This document shows positions 1-8,523 of a DNA stretch of 64,000 nucleotides, one piece after another. Within the stretch, counting starts at the first letter, position 1. Each line of letters starts with the position of its first letter. Below the pieces are notes generated by a model. It searched no databases. It saw only the letters and a program-made list of their open reading frames with translations, and was not told the origin of the DNA. The position numbers and the translations under genes were made by a program. The stretch comes from Methanomassiliicoccales archaeon (GTDB taxonomy: Archaea; Thermoplasmatota; Thermoplasmata; Methanomassiliicoccales; JACIVX01), in contig JACIVX010000001.1 of the NCBI GenBank assembly GCA_014361295.1, forward strand, positions 1,210,293 through 1,274,292, given 5' to 3'.

Positions 1-47
1 TGTTGAAATTCGAATCTACCAGAGAAAATGAAAAAGGATTTCGGTCC

Positions 48-341
48 TCAGGATTTCATGATCGCAAGCAGGAAAATGCCAATTGCGATCAAAGCACCGA
101 TGACTGCTGCCAGAATGTTCACAAATGCGGTCCAAACGACGTCGGCCACCCAAACATGAACCGTATCTGTAAAGCCCGCGAGATAGACCCAAATGATTCC
201 TACAATGAGACCAATGATCAACAGTGCAACGCCGATCGTTCTGCTTTTTCCGCTACCAAAATAAGCTGTGAATGCTCCTGCCAAAACCATGAACAATCCA
301 AATGTCAACAAAAGTACTGTCAAAAAGCCTTCCCAATCCAT
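48..341 (-). CDS. small three-helix membrane protein of unknown function
   Basis: 97-residue hydrophobic protein with three predicted membrane helices (about residues 4-28, 34-57 and 69-95) joined by short polar loops, and no soluble domain. No family was recognised, so no function is proposed. An AGGTGAT Shine-Dalgarno site lies just before the ATG. The gene begins 25 nt after the stop of the Lrp-type gene on the same strand, so the two are probably cotranscribed. Its stop lies near the window edge; the first 47 bases hold nothing recognisable. Confidence 0.7.
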   Translation of the reverse strand: MDWEGFLTVLLLTFGLFMVLAGAFTAYFGSGKSRTIGVALLIIGLIVGIIWVYLAGFTDTVHVWVADVVWTAFVNILAAVIGALIAIGIFLLAIMKS

Positions 342-366
342 TTTATCACCTGTGCTCCATTTTCAT

Positions 367-600
367 TTAAAACTTGATACCTGTGAGTGTCTTGGTGTCT
401 ATAACGCCGGGGATCGATCTGATCTTGTCGACGACGACTTGCCCAAGAAGATTAAAGTCCTCCGCCTCGATTTTTGCAATCAAATCGTATTCTCCGAAGA
501 GGGGATGAAGTTCAACAACCTCCTTGACTTTGAGCAGCTCGTTGTAGACCTCGTGCTCTTTTGCGGGTGCCGTACTGATCAGAACAAAACCCACAGCCAT
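367..600 (-). CDS. stand-alone Lrp/AsnC ligand-binding (RAM) domain protein
   Basis: 77 residues that match only the C-terminal RAM (regulation of amino acid metabolism) half of Lrp/AsnC regulators: an opening beta strand (AVGFVLISTAP), the Val-x-Glu-x-x-x-x-x-Gly-x-Tyr-Asp segment (VELHPLFGEYDLIAKIEA) and a final strand with IPGVIDTKTLTG. There is no helix-turn-helix, so it cannot bind DNA alone. Proteins of this size are known in archaea as small-molecule-binding partners of full-length Lrp proteins. A TATA-like GTTTAAAC lies about 35 nt upstream. Family assignment is firm; ligand and partner are unknown. Confidence 0.85.
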   Translation of the reverse strand: MAVGFVLISTAPAKEHEVYNELLKVKEVVELHPLFGEYDLIAKIEAEDFNLLGQVVVDKIRSIPGVIDTKTLTGIKF

Positions 601-692
601 TTATTCACCAAACCCCATTACAGTTTATTTGTGTTTAAACTTTTCGCTGTATTATTATACAACAGCCAATCAATTCTAATCAAAGATATCAG

Positions 693-1616
693 TTAATGGG
701 AGAGAATCTCTGACATCCGCTTCTCGACGTCCTTCCAATCCGGAATATTCGTCATTGACCCTGTTGATTCGATAATAAACGATGCGGTCGCGCATCCTGC
801 TGCCGCGCATTCTTTGAGAGACATTCCCCGGTATAATGCAGCGTAGAAACCTGCACGAAATGCGTCCCCCGCACCAGTGGTATCAACAACTTTCTTCGAT
901 TTGAAAGCAGGAACGCTAATCCGATTTTGACCTTCGTATATCACACATCCCTCCTTTCCTTTTGTATTAACGAGGAATTTCACGCGTGTTGAGAGTTCCT
1001 CAGGTGTTGAGAGATGCATATAACGCATGGCCGTCCTCAACTCGCTATCATTTGCAAAGAATGCGTCGCATTGCGAGATCGCGTCGCAAAAATCTTCTTT
1101 ATTCCAAATGTGATGAATTTCCTGTGAAGGGTCAAATGATATGAATTTGTCCATTCCCCTGCATGCTTTCATCACTTTCAGATAGTATCCCGGTCTTCCC
1201 GTGCAAATGTGCACAAATTTAGATTCCCGCGCAGCGTTGACCCTGATCTCGAATTCGTCCATCCGGCGCATCGGTCCCTGGTAAACATATGCGATCTGAT
1301 CGTGTGATGAATTGGAAACAATCCAAACAAGTGGCGTCTCATCATCTTCAATCTTCACAAGATCTCTGAGGTCAACGCCTCGATCGATCATGAAACGCTG
1401 GAAATCATCGGGAAAATCGTTGCCAACGAATGAACACAGAGCTGTCGGAACACCGAGAGAGGAGGCGATAGTCGCAATATTGGCGCCAGTCCCGCCAAAA
1501 TATCGCTTTTTCTCAAGAATGTCAATCGACGTATTTGGCTCAGGAAAATCCTTGAGCTGAATGATATAGTCCAATGCAACATGCCCATAAACACAAAGGA
1601 AAAGGGAAGGCGTCAT
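693..1616 (-). CDS. PfkB/ribokinase-family sugar or nucleoside kinase
   Basis: Ribokinase-fold kinase of 307 residues. Visible family features are the N-terminal substrate-binding Gly-rich stretch (YFGGTGANIATIASSLG) and the C-terminal PfkB signature DTTGAGDAFRAGF, whose Asp is the catalytic base and whose GAGD forms the anion hole. The ATG at 1616 overlaps the TGA of the adenosylhomocysteinase gene (ATGA), so the two are translationally coupled. That context suggests phosphorylation of adenosine or another nucleoside released by SAH hydrolysis, which would pull the reversible hydrolase forward. This is inference; the family also includes sugar kinases. Confidence 0.88.
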   Translation of the reverse strand: MTPSLFLCVYGHVALDYIIQLKDFPEPNTSIDILEKKRYFGGTGANIATIASSLGVPTALCSFVGNDFPDDFQRFMIDRGVDLRDLVKIEDDETPLVWIVSNSSHDQIAYVYQGPMRRMDEFEIRVNAARESKFVHICTGRPGYYLKVMKACRGMDKFISFDPSQEIHHIWNKEDFCDAISQCDAFFANDSELRTAMRYMHLSTPEELSTRVKFLVNTKGKEGCVIYEGQNRISVPAFKSKKVVDTTGAGDAFRAGFYAALYRGMSLKECAAAGCATASFIIESTGSMTNIPDWKDVEKRMSEILSH

Positions 1617-2851
1617 GTTCCCCCTTCCCAACCAGAAAGGTAAAGTTTCTGCTCACGCGTGAGCCTATCGATCTTAATACCCATCGCTTTCAACTTCAGA
1701 CGTGCCACTTCGTTGTCAATCTCTTTCGGCACGCTGTACACAGCTGGCGACATTTTCTCATAATTTTCCGAAAGATACCGAAGCGAAAGCGCCTGGATCG
1801 AAAAACTCATATCCATAATCTCCACAGGATGCCCCTGACCCGCTCCTAGATTCATCAAGCGCCCTTCGCAAAGCAGGTATACCCTACGGCCATCTGGAAA
1901 CCGGTATTCATCAACAAACTCTCTTACTCTCACAGGTTTGCCGCCAAGTTCTTCTAAGGCTCTTTTCGAAATTTCGTTGTCGAAATGCCCAGAATTCCCC
2001 AAAACGCAACCGTCTTTGATGTTTCGTAAATGCTCCTTTCTAACGACGTCCCGACAACCCGTCGCCGTGATGATGATGTCCGCCTCCCTGGCGGCCTGAG
2101 CCATCGGCTTGACTTCGAAACCGTCCATAACAGCCTCGATCGCACGAATGGGGTCGACCTCAGTAACAATGACATTCGCGCCGAGCCCTTTTGCGCGCAT
2201 CGCAATGCCTCTCCCACACCACCCATAACCTGCAACGACCAATTTCTTTCCTGCGACGAGGAGATTTGTTGCAGTCATCCAGCCATCGAATGTCGATTGA
2301 CCTGTTCCGTAACGGTTGTCAAAAAGATATTTCATGTGCGCGTCATTGACCGAAATCACTGGAAACTCCAATTTTCTCTGCGCTGCCAATGCTCTCAGAC
2401 GGATGATTCCAGTTGTCGTTTCCTCATTTCCCCCCTTGACATTATCCAATTTTTCCCTGCGACTCGTGTGAAGCATCGTGATGAGGTCAGCGCCATCATC
2501 GATCACGAAATCGGGTGAGAGGTCAATGACAGCATTGAGATTTTGATAATACTCTTCGAGCGTTTCCCATTTCCTCGCATGGACCTCGATACCAAAATGT
2601 TCCTTCAGAGCGGCAGCAACGGAGTCGTCTGTTGACAAGGGATTGCAGCTTGCAAGCCTCACCTTCGCCCCAGCTTCAGAAAGTGCAATCGCAAGAATAC
2701 CTGTTTTCGCTTCGACATGGAGGGCCATTCCAACTCTCAAACCGCTGAACGGCTGTTCCTTTTCCATTCTTTTCCGAATAGCGGAAAGAACTTTCATATG
2801 GGTGCTGGCCCATTCCAATCGCTTAAGACCCAGATCTATGTCTCCCGTCAA
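1613..2851 (-). CDS. ahcY: adenosylhomocysteinase (S-adenosylhomocysteine hydrolase)
   Basis: Catalyses reversible hydrolysis of S-adenosylhomocysteine to adenosine and homocysteine, clearing the by-product inhibitor of methyltransferases. The 412-residue protein shows the family's landmarks: the catalytic-domain stretch with NEETTTG, NDAHMKYLFDNRYGTGQS, the NAD-binding Rossmann motif VAGYGWCGRG and the GNSGHFDNEI segment. It lacks the insertion seen in many bacterial homologues, as is usual for archaea. The start used is a TTG (2851); no ATG lies upstream in frame. It sits 60 nt after the phosphopantothenate synthetase gene and overlaps the PfkB kinase gene by 4 nt, so the three probably form one operon. 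Confidence 0.95.
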   Translation of the reverse strand: MTGDIDLGLKRLEWASTHMKVLSAIRKRMEKEQPFSGLRVGMALHVEAKTGILAIALSEAGAKVRLASCNPLSTDDSVAAALKEHFGIEVHARKWETLEEYYQNLNAVIDLSPDFVIDDGADLITMLHTSRREKLDNVKGGNEETTTGIIRLRALAAQRKLEFPVISVNDAHMKYLFDNRYGTGQSTFDGWMTATNLLVAGKKLVVAGYGWCGRGIAMRAKGLGANVIVTEVDPIRAIEAVMDGFEVKPMAQAAREADIIITATGCRDVVRKEHLRNIKDGCVLGNSGHFDNEISKRALEELGGKPVRVREFVDEYRFPDGRRVYLLCEGRLMNLGAGQGHPVEIMDMSFSIQALSLRYLSENYEKMSPAVYSVPKEIDNEVARLKLKAMGIKIDRLTREQKLYLSGWEGGT

Positions 2852-2911
2852 GGTAATCCACTCACAGTGTCGTTCACGAAATTGCTCAGGTATCGCTTAT
2901 CAGTTTCCTCA

Positions 2912-3655
2912 TCAAAACTGCGAGTCGAGATAACGACATATCGCCCTTACAATCTCCTTTAGGTTTTTCTTATTGTCGAAATTCGAGATGAGTTCCTTAC
3001 GAGCACGCTCGTTATCTCTCAATTTTGAAACAATTTGTTGCATATTCGAAATTGCACGAGTTACCTCGTCAACAATCGATATAGTGGCCGTTCTTGAAGT
3101 CCTCGACAAAGGATTTAGGTCAATGGCGATAACGACCTTTCCAGCTTTTACCAAAGCCTCGGCCCGATCCCCGTCTTCCAAAGGCACGAGAACGACGTCA
3201 GCGGTGTATATTCCTTCACGTGTGCATAAGGCGCGGTCTGACGAAATCCCTTCTAACCTCGCATCGGGCTTTCTTCCCAAAACATGCGTTGCACCGGCTC
3301 TCTCTAGATAAGCGCAAACCTTCTCTACACGTTCATCTGAACGGTGGAATAAATTGACCTCGATCTTTGCAGGCAAAGATTTCGCAAGCCCGACGATCTC
3401 TTTAGCGCAGAGTGCGGCTACATTACCGTTCACCGAGATCACGGGATTCTTTGCTTCCAAGAGATAGGCAACGGCGACTTCTTCGGCGACAGTTGCCTCT
3501 TTAACTGTTTTCTCACCGAGAAGATAATCAAAAGCTTCCCCCCGACCGTGAGCGATTAATCCAGTTATTGAAACGATTCCTTCACGACTAAGCTCTGCCA
3601 GGCGCTCCCTCGTTTCGAGCGATTTGCGACGCGGATGATCCTTCGGTATTTCCAT
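2912..3655 (-). CDS. 4-phosphopantoate--beta-alanine ligase (archaeal phosphopantothenate synthetase)
   Basis: ATP-dependent condensation of 4-phosphopantoate with beta-alanine, the archaeal route to coenzyme A. The family signature is clear at the N terminus: HPRRKSLETRERL, followed by GLIAHGRGEAFDYLLGEKT (residues about 32-50), then NGNVAALCAKEIV and the C-terminal PLEDGDRAEAL and IDLNPLSRTSRTA motifs. Length (247) is normal for the family. A TATA-like element (CTTTTTAATC on the minus strand, about 3675-3685) lies about 26 nt before the ATG, consistent with a leaderless transcript. First gene of the minus-strand operon ending with the PfkB kinase. Confidence 0.93.
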   Translation of the reverse strand: MEIPKDHPRRKSLETRERLAELSREGIVSITGLIAHGRGEAFDYLLGEKTVKEATVAEEVAVAYLLEAKNPVISVNGNVAALCAKEIVGLAKSLPAKIEVNLFHRSDERVEKVCAYLERAGATHVLGRKPDARLEGISSDRALCTREGIYTADVVLVPLEDGDRAEALVKAGKVVIAIDLNPLSRTSRTATISIVDEVTRAISNMQQIVSKLRDNERARKELISNFDNKKNLKEIVRAICRYLDSQF

Positions 3656-3963
3656 GATCGAACATTACTCGATTCACGATTAAAAAGTTCCGACAGCCTT
3701 GAAAGACATCGAATACTAAATGTGTCATGTATTAATCAGGCATCAAAATGAATTCGTTCACTGTTACTCACCGCGTTGGGAATGGTTTTGAACTTCGCTT
3801 CAACACAAGGTTCTTGCAATATAATTTATATATTAGTATTGAAGTTTGAAAATAAAATAAATATTAATATGGGATTTTCATCATCTAAAAGTGTTCGATT
3901 AAATCTTTTACGGAATCTATATATACATGTTCTCTAATGTACTCTCCGCATCGGGGAAGATCA
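3656..3963. promoter_or_regulatory. divergent intergenic promoter region between panto-ligase gene and gar1
   Basis: AT-rich spacer of about 300 nt with no convincing ORF. A minus-strand TATA element near 3680 serves the ligase gene. On the plus strand CTATATATAC at 3918-3926 is a strong TATA box whose expected transcription start (about 3948) lies just before the GTG used for gar1. A second AT-rich patch (about 3818-3875, with TATAATTTATATATT) could be an additional promoter or a melting region; nothing else was recognised. Confidence 0.6.
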
Positions 3964-4245
3964 GTGAACTCTCATAAACGGATTAGACTCCTTGGCGCTA
4001 TCCAAGAAATCGCTTTTGACGGCAAGTATGTTGTCAGGGCGACTTTCGCCCCGAATATTGGAATGAGCGTTCTTGACAACCGCAAGAGGGTCATCGGACG
4101 CGTCAAGCGAGTTTTTGGTCCAGTTAATACGCCTTTCGTGTCAATAGAACCTGTCGATAATTATCGCTTGCCTGACGTCGTTGGCAAGCAAGTATATGTT
4201 GAAGGGGTCGATGAGCATGCCAAAACAAAGAGAAGGAATGGATGA
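3964..4245 (+). CDS. gar1: H/ACA RNA-protein component Gar1
   Basis: Gar1 binds the Cbf5 pseudouridine synthase in H/ACA ribonucleoprotein particles and assists substrate release during rRNA pseudouridylation. The protein is a single small beta-barrel; the conserved segments are [19 protein letters not shown], the [23 protein letters not shown] core and GKQVYVEG. An upstream ATG at 3937 is in frame, but it lies before the transcription start expected from the TATA box at 3918-3926. The GTG at 3964, preceded by GGGGA, gives a 93-residue protein of usual length. The gar1-tfb order is conserved in many Euryarchaeota, which supports the call. Confidence 0.88.
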   Translation: MNSHKRIRLLGAIQEIAFDGKYVVRATFAPNIGMSVLDNRKRVIGRVKRVFGPVNTPFVSIEPVDNYRLPDVVGKQVYVEGVDEHAKTKRRNG

Positions 4246-5149
4246 GATAGAGCGGTGCCCGGAATGTAACAGCGCGCACCTCGTGAGAGATTATGAGCGT
4301 GGCGAATTGATATGCGAAGATTGCGGGTTAGTGATCGATGACCAATTTATAGATCAGGGACCCGAATGGCGGGCCTTTGATGTGGAGCAAGGAGAGAAAA
4401 GAGCGAGAACGGGCGCCCCGATGACCTACACGATTCATGACAAGGGTCTTTCGACTGAGATTTCATGGAAGAATAAAGATAGTTACGGTAAGAGTATTCC
4501 GACAAGAAATCGTGCTCAGCTTTACAGATTGAGGAAATGGCAGAGGAGAATCAGGGTTTCAAATGCAACAGAGCGAAACCTTGCTTTCGCACTCAGCGAA
4601 CTCGACAGGATGGCGTCAGCAATGGGGTTACCGCGAAATGTTAGAGAGACCGCTGCCATGATCTACCGCAAAGCTGTCAATAAGAACTTGATAAGGGGAA
4701 GGAGCATCGAGGGTGTTGTAGCGGCCTCGCTGTATGCTGCATGCAGGCAGTGCGGAGTACCACGAACACTTGATGAAGTCGCAAACTCGAGCCGTGTCGG
4801 AAGAAAGGAGATAGGAAGGACTTATCGATTCATGACTAGGGAATTGAAGCTTAAGCTGATGCCAACGAAGCCGCAAGATTATATACAGAGATTTTGCAGT
4901 GAATTGAAGTTGAGCGGCGAGGTACAATCGAAAGCTGGTGAGATCCTCAAGGATGCTGCAAAGAAGGAGCTGACATCGGGACGCGGGCCAACAGGTGTCG
5001 CGGCTGCAGCGATCTACATCGCTTCAATTCTGTGCAACGAAAGAAGGACGCAGCGGGAAGTAGCTGATGTCGCAGGCGTCACAGAGGTTACAATTAGAAA
5101 CAGGTACAAGGAATTGACGGAGAAGCTCGGCATTGATATTCAGCTCTGA
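4217..5149 (+). CDS. tfb: transcription initiation factor B (TFB)
   Basis: Archaeal TFIIB homologue that recruits RNA polymerase to TBP-bound promoters. N-terminal zinc ribbon (CPEC...CEDC), B-finger/reader region ([20 protein letters not shown]), then two cyclin-like repeats ([21 protein letters not shown]... and ...[35 protein letters not shown]) ending with a helix-turn-helix ([23 protein letters not shown]) that reads the BRE. Starts at 4211, 4217 and 4238 are possible; GAAGGGG at 4201-4207 is best spaced for 4217, giving 310 residues. The gene overlaps the end of gar1, indicating coupling. Confidence 0.96.
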   Translation: MPKQREGMDEIERCPECNSAHLVRDYERGELICEDCGLVIDDQFIDQGPEWRAFDVEQGEKRARTGAPMTYTIHDKGLSTEISWKNKDSYGKSIPTRNRAQLYRLRKWQRRIRVSNATERNLAFALSELDRMASAMGLPRNVRETAAMIYRKAVNKNLIRGRSIEGVVAASLYAACRQCGVPRTLDEVANSSRVGRKEIGRTYRFMTRELKLKLMPTKPQDYIQRFCSELKLSGEVQSKAGEILKDAAKKELTSGRGPTGVAAAAIYIASILCNERRTQREVADVAGVTEVTIRNRYKELTEKLGIDIQL

Positions 5150-5168
5150 TTGGATCATTGATTATCAG

Positions 5169-5196
5169 ACTTCGGAGCCTACGCTGGTTCCGAAGT
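5169..5196. repeat. perfect 8-bp inverted repeat abutting a TATA box
   Basis: ACTTCGGA (5169-5176) and TCCGAAGT (5189-5196) form perfect arms around a 12-nt loop. The right arm runs directly into TTTATTTA (5196-5203), the probable TATA box of the next gene. It lies 19 nt after the tfb stop. It could be an operator covering the BRE, or a hairpin followed by a T-rich tract that ends tfb transcription; the sequence alone does not decide. Confidence 0.55.
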
Positions 5197-5236
5197 TTAT
5201 TTATTGCTTCTTGCCATTACATCGGCGGGAATAGCG

Positions 5237-6193
5237 GTGCAGATCGGGAAAACTTTACTAAAACCAGCTGCTTTCTGTTTGATAGCTGGTGGGATTCTCA
5301 CCATCATTTCATCAGTCATTGTTTTCATATGGGGGAGACTCGTCAGCACGACACTCGGTACGCTCATTGTCATTTTCTTCTTACTCGTGGCCATCTCTGA
5401 AATTTCAGTAACGAGATCACTATGGCGCTCGGAAATTGGTGCCTGGAAAAGCATTCTTACATGGGTAGGCCTCTCACTTATCTGCAGGGCTCTTATCATT
5501 TACTTCTCCTCAGGAGATATCTTTTATGCGAACTCGATCATCGGCGCTGCCGAGCTACTAACATTCGTGTTTGTTTTCACGAAAAAAGACTATTTTATCC
5601 CATCAGAAGCGGAAAGAGCAGTTGCGATCAAGAATCTGGAAGCTTCACTGGTGAAGACAGTTTCAGAGTGCCCCACCTGCAAAGGAATTGTTGAGAAAGA
5701 CTGGATATCATGCCCGTATTGTGGCACATCCCTTCCAAAGATTTGTGGAAAATGTGGTGCTAAGCTGCAACCCGAGGATATTAAATGCGGCCGTTGTGGC
5801 GCTGAAATCGAACGCCCTGAGCTGCTGATCAGACATGTGGAAACGCTCAAGGCCCTTGCTGAAGAAGAGAGTTCGCGCGAAGTCAGATCGAGCCGATACG
5901 CAAAACTTGCTGAAGCGCTTTTGAAGCTCGGTCGAACAAACGAAGCACTCGACGCATACAGAAAGGCAATCGAGTTTACCGTCTTTGACAGAAAAAAGAG
6001 TCATTATATGGTTAAGATGGCGACGATTCTCAAGAATATCGGCAAAAGCCAGGATGCTCTTGAAATCGTTGAAGAAGCGTTGAAACTCGACCCTGAAGAT
6101 TACGCAGGAGCGACGAAGGTCAAAGAGCAGATTTTGAAGTCAAATGAAGAGCGTGAAGCGTGCCAAGTCGGAGAAAGAGCGACGACTGCCTGA
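5237..6193 (+). CDS. membrane protein with double zinc ribbon and TPR repeats
   Basis: Four hydrophobic segments occupy the N-terminal 120 residues. They are followed by two CxxC...CxxC zinc ribbons (CPTCKG...CPYCG and CGKCGAK...CGRCG) and a C-terminal helical region with tetratricopeptide-like repeats (YAKLAEALLKLGRTNEALDA; MATILKNIGKSQDALEIVEE). The domains suggest a membrane-anchored protein-interaction scaffold with its zinc-TPR part in the cytoplasm; no substrate can be named. The longest frame begins with TTG at 5204, but the TATA box at 5196-5203 predicts transcription from about 5226, so the GTG at 5237 (preceded by GCGGGA) is preferred. Its stop abuts the stop of the convergent endA gene. 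Confidence 0.75.
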   Translation: MQIGKTLLKPAAFCLIAGGILTIISSVIVFIWGRLVSTTLGTLIVIFFLLVAISEISVTRSLWRSEIGAWKSILTWVGLSLICRALIIYFSSGDIFYANSIIGAAELLTFVFVFTKKDYFIPSEAERAVAIKNLEASLVKTVSECPTCKGIVEKDWISCPYCGTSLPKICGKCGAKLQPEDIKCGRCGAEIERPELLIRHVETLKALAEEESSREVRSSRYAKLAEALLKLGRTNEALDAYRKAIEFTVFDRKKSHYMVKMATILKNIGKSQDALEIVEEALKLDPEDYAGATKVKEQILKSNEEREACQVGERATTA

Positions 6194-7252
6194 TCACGGA
6201 CGCACTCTTTTCAATTTCAGATAATCGACTTTGCGGTCAGATATCCTGCCAAAAAGAATTTCCTTTTTTACGCCGTGAGCGAGCCTTACGGCCCTCGAGA
6301 TCTCCGGCCAGGTCACGCGGTATTCCCTCGGCACGGCGTGAACAAGGTACTTCGAATGATGTTTGTCTGGATCAGCGTCATAAACTCTAAAATGCGATCC
6401 ATACTTGAACCCAGTTTTGACGATGAGCCCTTTTCTTCTCAAATCGCTGTAGACTTTAAACCTCAGATCAAAGTCCGTTTGAATCTTTTTTGCACGCTTT
6501 CTGAGCCCATTCAGACTGATCTTTCTTCCCGACTTTGCACTCCTAAGAACAATTTTCTTATCTTCAAGCAAAAAGGCTGTTTCGATCATCGATAATTGCA
6601 AGGCATTACCAATCTTCTTTCCGTAAAATTCATGATCGTAGAGTTGCTGGACTGCTTTCTCTTCAAAGACAAGAGCCCGATCTTCGAAAAGCAACGCTTC
6701 GATCAACTCTGTTTCTTTTCTGGCCGAAGAAAACCGACCTTTCGGAATAACAGAAGATGCCTTGTAATAGGTAATATCCCCCTCCTCATCCACAACCGCG
6801 ACAAGAAGCTCTTTTCTCGTTTTTTCAGATCTTTCAACATCCTGAAGGAATTTTCCAATATCGAAGAGCGATCTCTCGGTAATTGCAGAAACCCAGAATT
6901 TTGTCGGAGAACTCGTGGGTGTTCCGCCCCTTGGAAATACCCTGAAATCAAAATCGCTGGTCCCACGCTTGACAATGTAACCTCTCTGCCTTAAATCACG
7001 GTAGACCAAGTAATCGATCTCGAAATCATCGCAGACGCATGCAGCACGTCTCATGATTTCAGAGAATCCGATAACCGATGACCCTTCATAGACGACAAGA
7101 CGACCGGTTTCAACAAGGTAGCACGCTTCAAGCAGATCGAGTTCGAGACCACCACCTGAGCGCGGATATCCATAGAATCCTTTATTGTAAATTTGACTCC
7201 CTTCAGCCGCGTCTTCGATGATAACTGAATCATTAAAGATAACCCCAGGCAT
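6194..7252 (-). CDS. endA: tRNA-intron endonuclease (tandem-repeat EndA)
   Basis: Cleaves bulge-helix-bulge introns from pre-tRNA. The protein holds two EndA-like repeats: the N-terminal one (YNKGFYGYPRSGGGLELDLLEACYLVE...YLVYRDLRQRGYIVKRG) lacks catalytic residues and is structural; the C-terminal one (YDHEFYGKKIGNALQLSMIETAFLLE...VYSDLRRKGLIVKTG) is complete. Catalytic triad candidates are the Tyr in KYGSHFRVY, the His in HSKYLVHAVP and the Lys in HGVKKEILF. This is the fused homodimer (alpha-2) architecture of Euryarchaeota. The ATG at 7252 was chosen because a minus-strand TATA element at 7274-7285 lies 26-28 nt upstream, making a leaderless mRNA; an ATG at 7303 is also in frame. Confidence 0.92.
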   Translation of the reverse strand: MPGVIFNDSVIIEDAAEGSQIYNKGFYGYPRSGGGLELDLLEACYLVETGRLVVYEGSSVIGFSEIMRRAACVCDDFEIDYLVYRDLRQRGYIVKRGTSDFDFRVFPRGGTPTSSPTKFWVSAITERSLFDIGKFLQDVERSEKTRKELLVAVVDEEGDITYYKASSVIPKGRFSSARKETELIEALLFEDRALVFEEKAVQQLYDHEFYGKKIGNALQLSMIETAFLLEDKKIVLRSAKSGRKISLNGLRKRAKKIQTDFDLRFKVYSDLRRKGLIVKTGFKYGSHFRVYDADPDKHHSKYLVHAVPREYRVTWPEISRAVRLAHGVKKEILFGRISDRKVDYLKLKRVRP

Positions 7253-7381
7253 GCATCTTGCAATTCCGTTTCGATTATTATAGTTATTTGCCGAATCTAT
7301 CATGATTGTGTTTTAACTCATCCCGGACGTGTGATCAAACCTCACGAAGCTTGGATTCATTAGACTGTTATGTAACGCGAG

Positions 7382-7400
7382 GTCATCATAAACTGATGAC
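7382..7400. repeat. perfect 7-bp inverted repeat upstream of the Phr-like gene
   Basis: GTCATCA (7382-7388) and TGATGAC (7394-7400) with a 5-nt loop, about 27 nt before the TATA box (about 7425-7436) of the Phr-like regulator gene and about 130 nt upstream of divergent endA. It could be an operator for either gene; no known consensus is matched. Confidence 0.45.
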
Positions 7401-7474
7401 GGATTCGGAGGGTCAAATCGGTTAAATATATATACTATATGTTGTTAACTAAATGTTACCTAGAAGTGGTTAAT

Positions 7475-8119
7475 ATGACCGATCTAGACACCGTTCTCTC
7501 CATAATCGAAAACCCTACGCGCAGAAGGATACTTGAAGCGCTCGTTAGGGAGCCACATTACCCATTGCAGCTCTCACGAGAGCTTCGAATGAGCCAGCAA
7601 GCCATCATGAAACATCTCAAAGTACTCGAAGAGAACAATCTGGTGCGTAGCTTCCTTATGGAGAGCGATCGAGGCGGACCAGCGAGAAAGGTCTATGTTC
7701 CAATAAGAGGATTCAGTATTCTCGTCGATGTGGGACCAGGTCTGTTCAACGTTGAGATCCTTTCGCGCGAGAACTTTGACATCGAATCTCGCACCGATTT
7801 GAACACGCAGGAAAAAGAGAATATCGATTTCGACCTCTTTTGTCAGAAGTATTCTGAGATGAGAAATCAGATCGAGGCGATCGACAAGGAACTCGAGGAA
7901 CTTCAAAACCGCAGGTGTGCTCTCATCGAGAAGAAGGAGAGAATATTGAGCGAGACGAGAGAGCTCGTTGAATCATATATTGGAGATTACGAAGCGAGAC
8001 GCGTGATCTATGAATCGGTCAAGCATCCTACGCTGACGGCGGCCCAGATCGCGAAAGCGTTGGGACTGCGAGACGAAGTTGTGGAGGAGATATTAAGTGC
8101 GATAAATGGAAGGGGTTGA
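7475..8119 (+). CDS. Phr-like ArsR-family heat-shock transcription repressor
   Basis: N-terminal winged helix of ArsR type (residues about 5-75): VLSIIENPTRRRILEALVREPHYPLQLSRELRMSQQAIM-style layout, with wing residues GPARKVYVP. This is followed by a ligand-free middle region and a long coiled coil (about 115-160), then a second small helix-turn-helix-like tail (TAAQIAKALGLRDEVVEEIL). Layout and 214-residue length resemble Phr of Pyrococcus, which represses hsp20 and an AAA+ ATPase gene. Here the gene stands directly upstream of exactly those two gene types, which strongly supports the call. The ATG at 7475 follows the TATA box (about 7425-7436); the upstream frame extension to 7439 would precede the transcription start. 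Confidence 0.78.
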   Translation: MTDLDTVLSIIENPTRRRILEALVREPHYPLQLSRELRMSQQAIMKHLKVLEENNLVRSFLMESDRGGPARKVYVPIRGFSILVDVGPGLFNVEILSRENFDIESRTDLNTQEKENIDFDLFCQKYSEMRNQIEAIDKELEELQNRRCALIEKKERILSETRELVESYIGDYEARRVIYESVKHPTLTAAQIAKALGLRDEVVEEILSAINGRG

Positions 8120-8120
8120 A

Positions 8121-8435
8121 ATGTGGGATAAAGTCAGGTTGAAAACGCTCATGGAACAGTATGAAGAGGAGCTAAAAAAGCTCGCTCAAGAGACGAATGA
8201 AAACATCAAAACGGCAATCAAAAAAATCGAGAGAACGAGCGAAGAAGTTCTCAAGGAACTGGTAAAAGAGAGTAAAGAAGCGGAGGGGAATGTGAAAAAG
8301 ACAGCAAAGAAAATCATCGATGAAGTCAAGCAGGAAACCCCTCAAATCGTGAAGAATCTGCGGGCTATGGAGCAGGTTGTGAAGAAACAGATTGAACACA
8401 TCGAAGAAGAATTGAAGAAATTGTTGAGCGAATAA
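8121..8435 (+). CDS. coiled-coil protein of the heat-shock cluster
   Basis: 104 residues, almost wholly charged and helical, with heptad-like spacing of Leu/Ile/Val among Lys and Glu (from the N terminus through EEELKKL near the C terminus). No family recognised. The ATG follows the Phr-like gene stop by one base, and AAGGGGT provides its ribosome-binding site, so the two genes are cotranscribed. A role as an oligomeric partner of the repressor or chaperones is only a guess from position. Confidence 0.7.
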   Translation: MWDKVRLKTLMEQYEEELKKLAQETNENIKTAIKKIERTSEEVLKELVKESKEAEGNVKKTAKKIIDEVKQETPQIVKNLRAMEQVVKKQIEHIEEELKKLLSE

Positions 8436-8523
8436 TTTATATAGATGTTCTTTCTAATTACACTTTGTAACCTCGGGTTGATAACTCGAGGTTGTAATAA
8501 TCCGTGAAAAAGGAGGTGGTCGC
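8436..8523 (+). promoter_or_regulatory. hsp20 promoter with inverted repeat and strong Shine-Dalgarno site
   Basis: TTTATATAG (about 8438-8446) is the TATA box. Downstream of the predicted transcription start lies an inverted repeat AACCTCG (8469-8475) / CGAGGTT (8487-8493), each arm flanked on one side by TTGTAA-type sequence. Then comes AAGGAGGTG (about 8510-8518), a near-perfect Shine-Dalgarno site. The repeat lies in the 5' UTR, where Phr-type repressors are known to bind near the start site, or it may form an RNA hairpin. Inference from position. Confidence 0.6.

Noticed and set aside
3-377. Plus-strand frame covering the first genes
   Set aside because: Cys/Gln-rich antisense shadow of the small membrane protein gene; no coding character.
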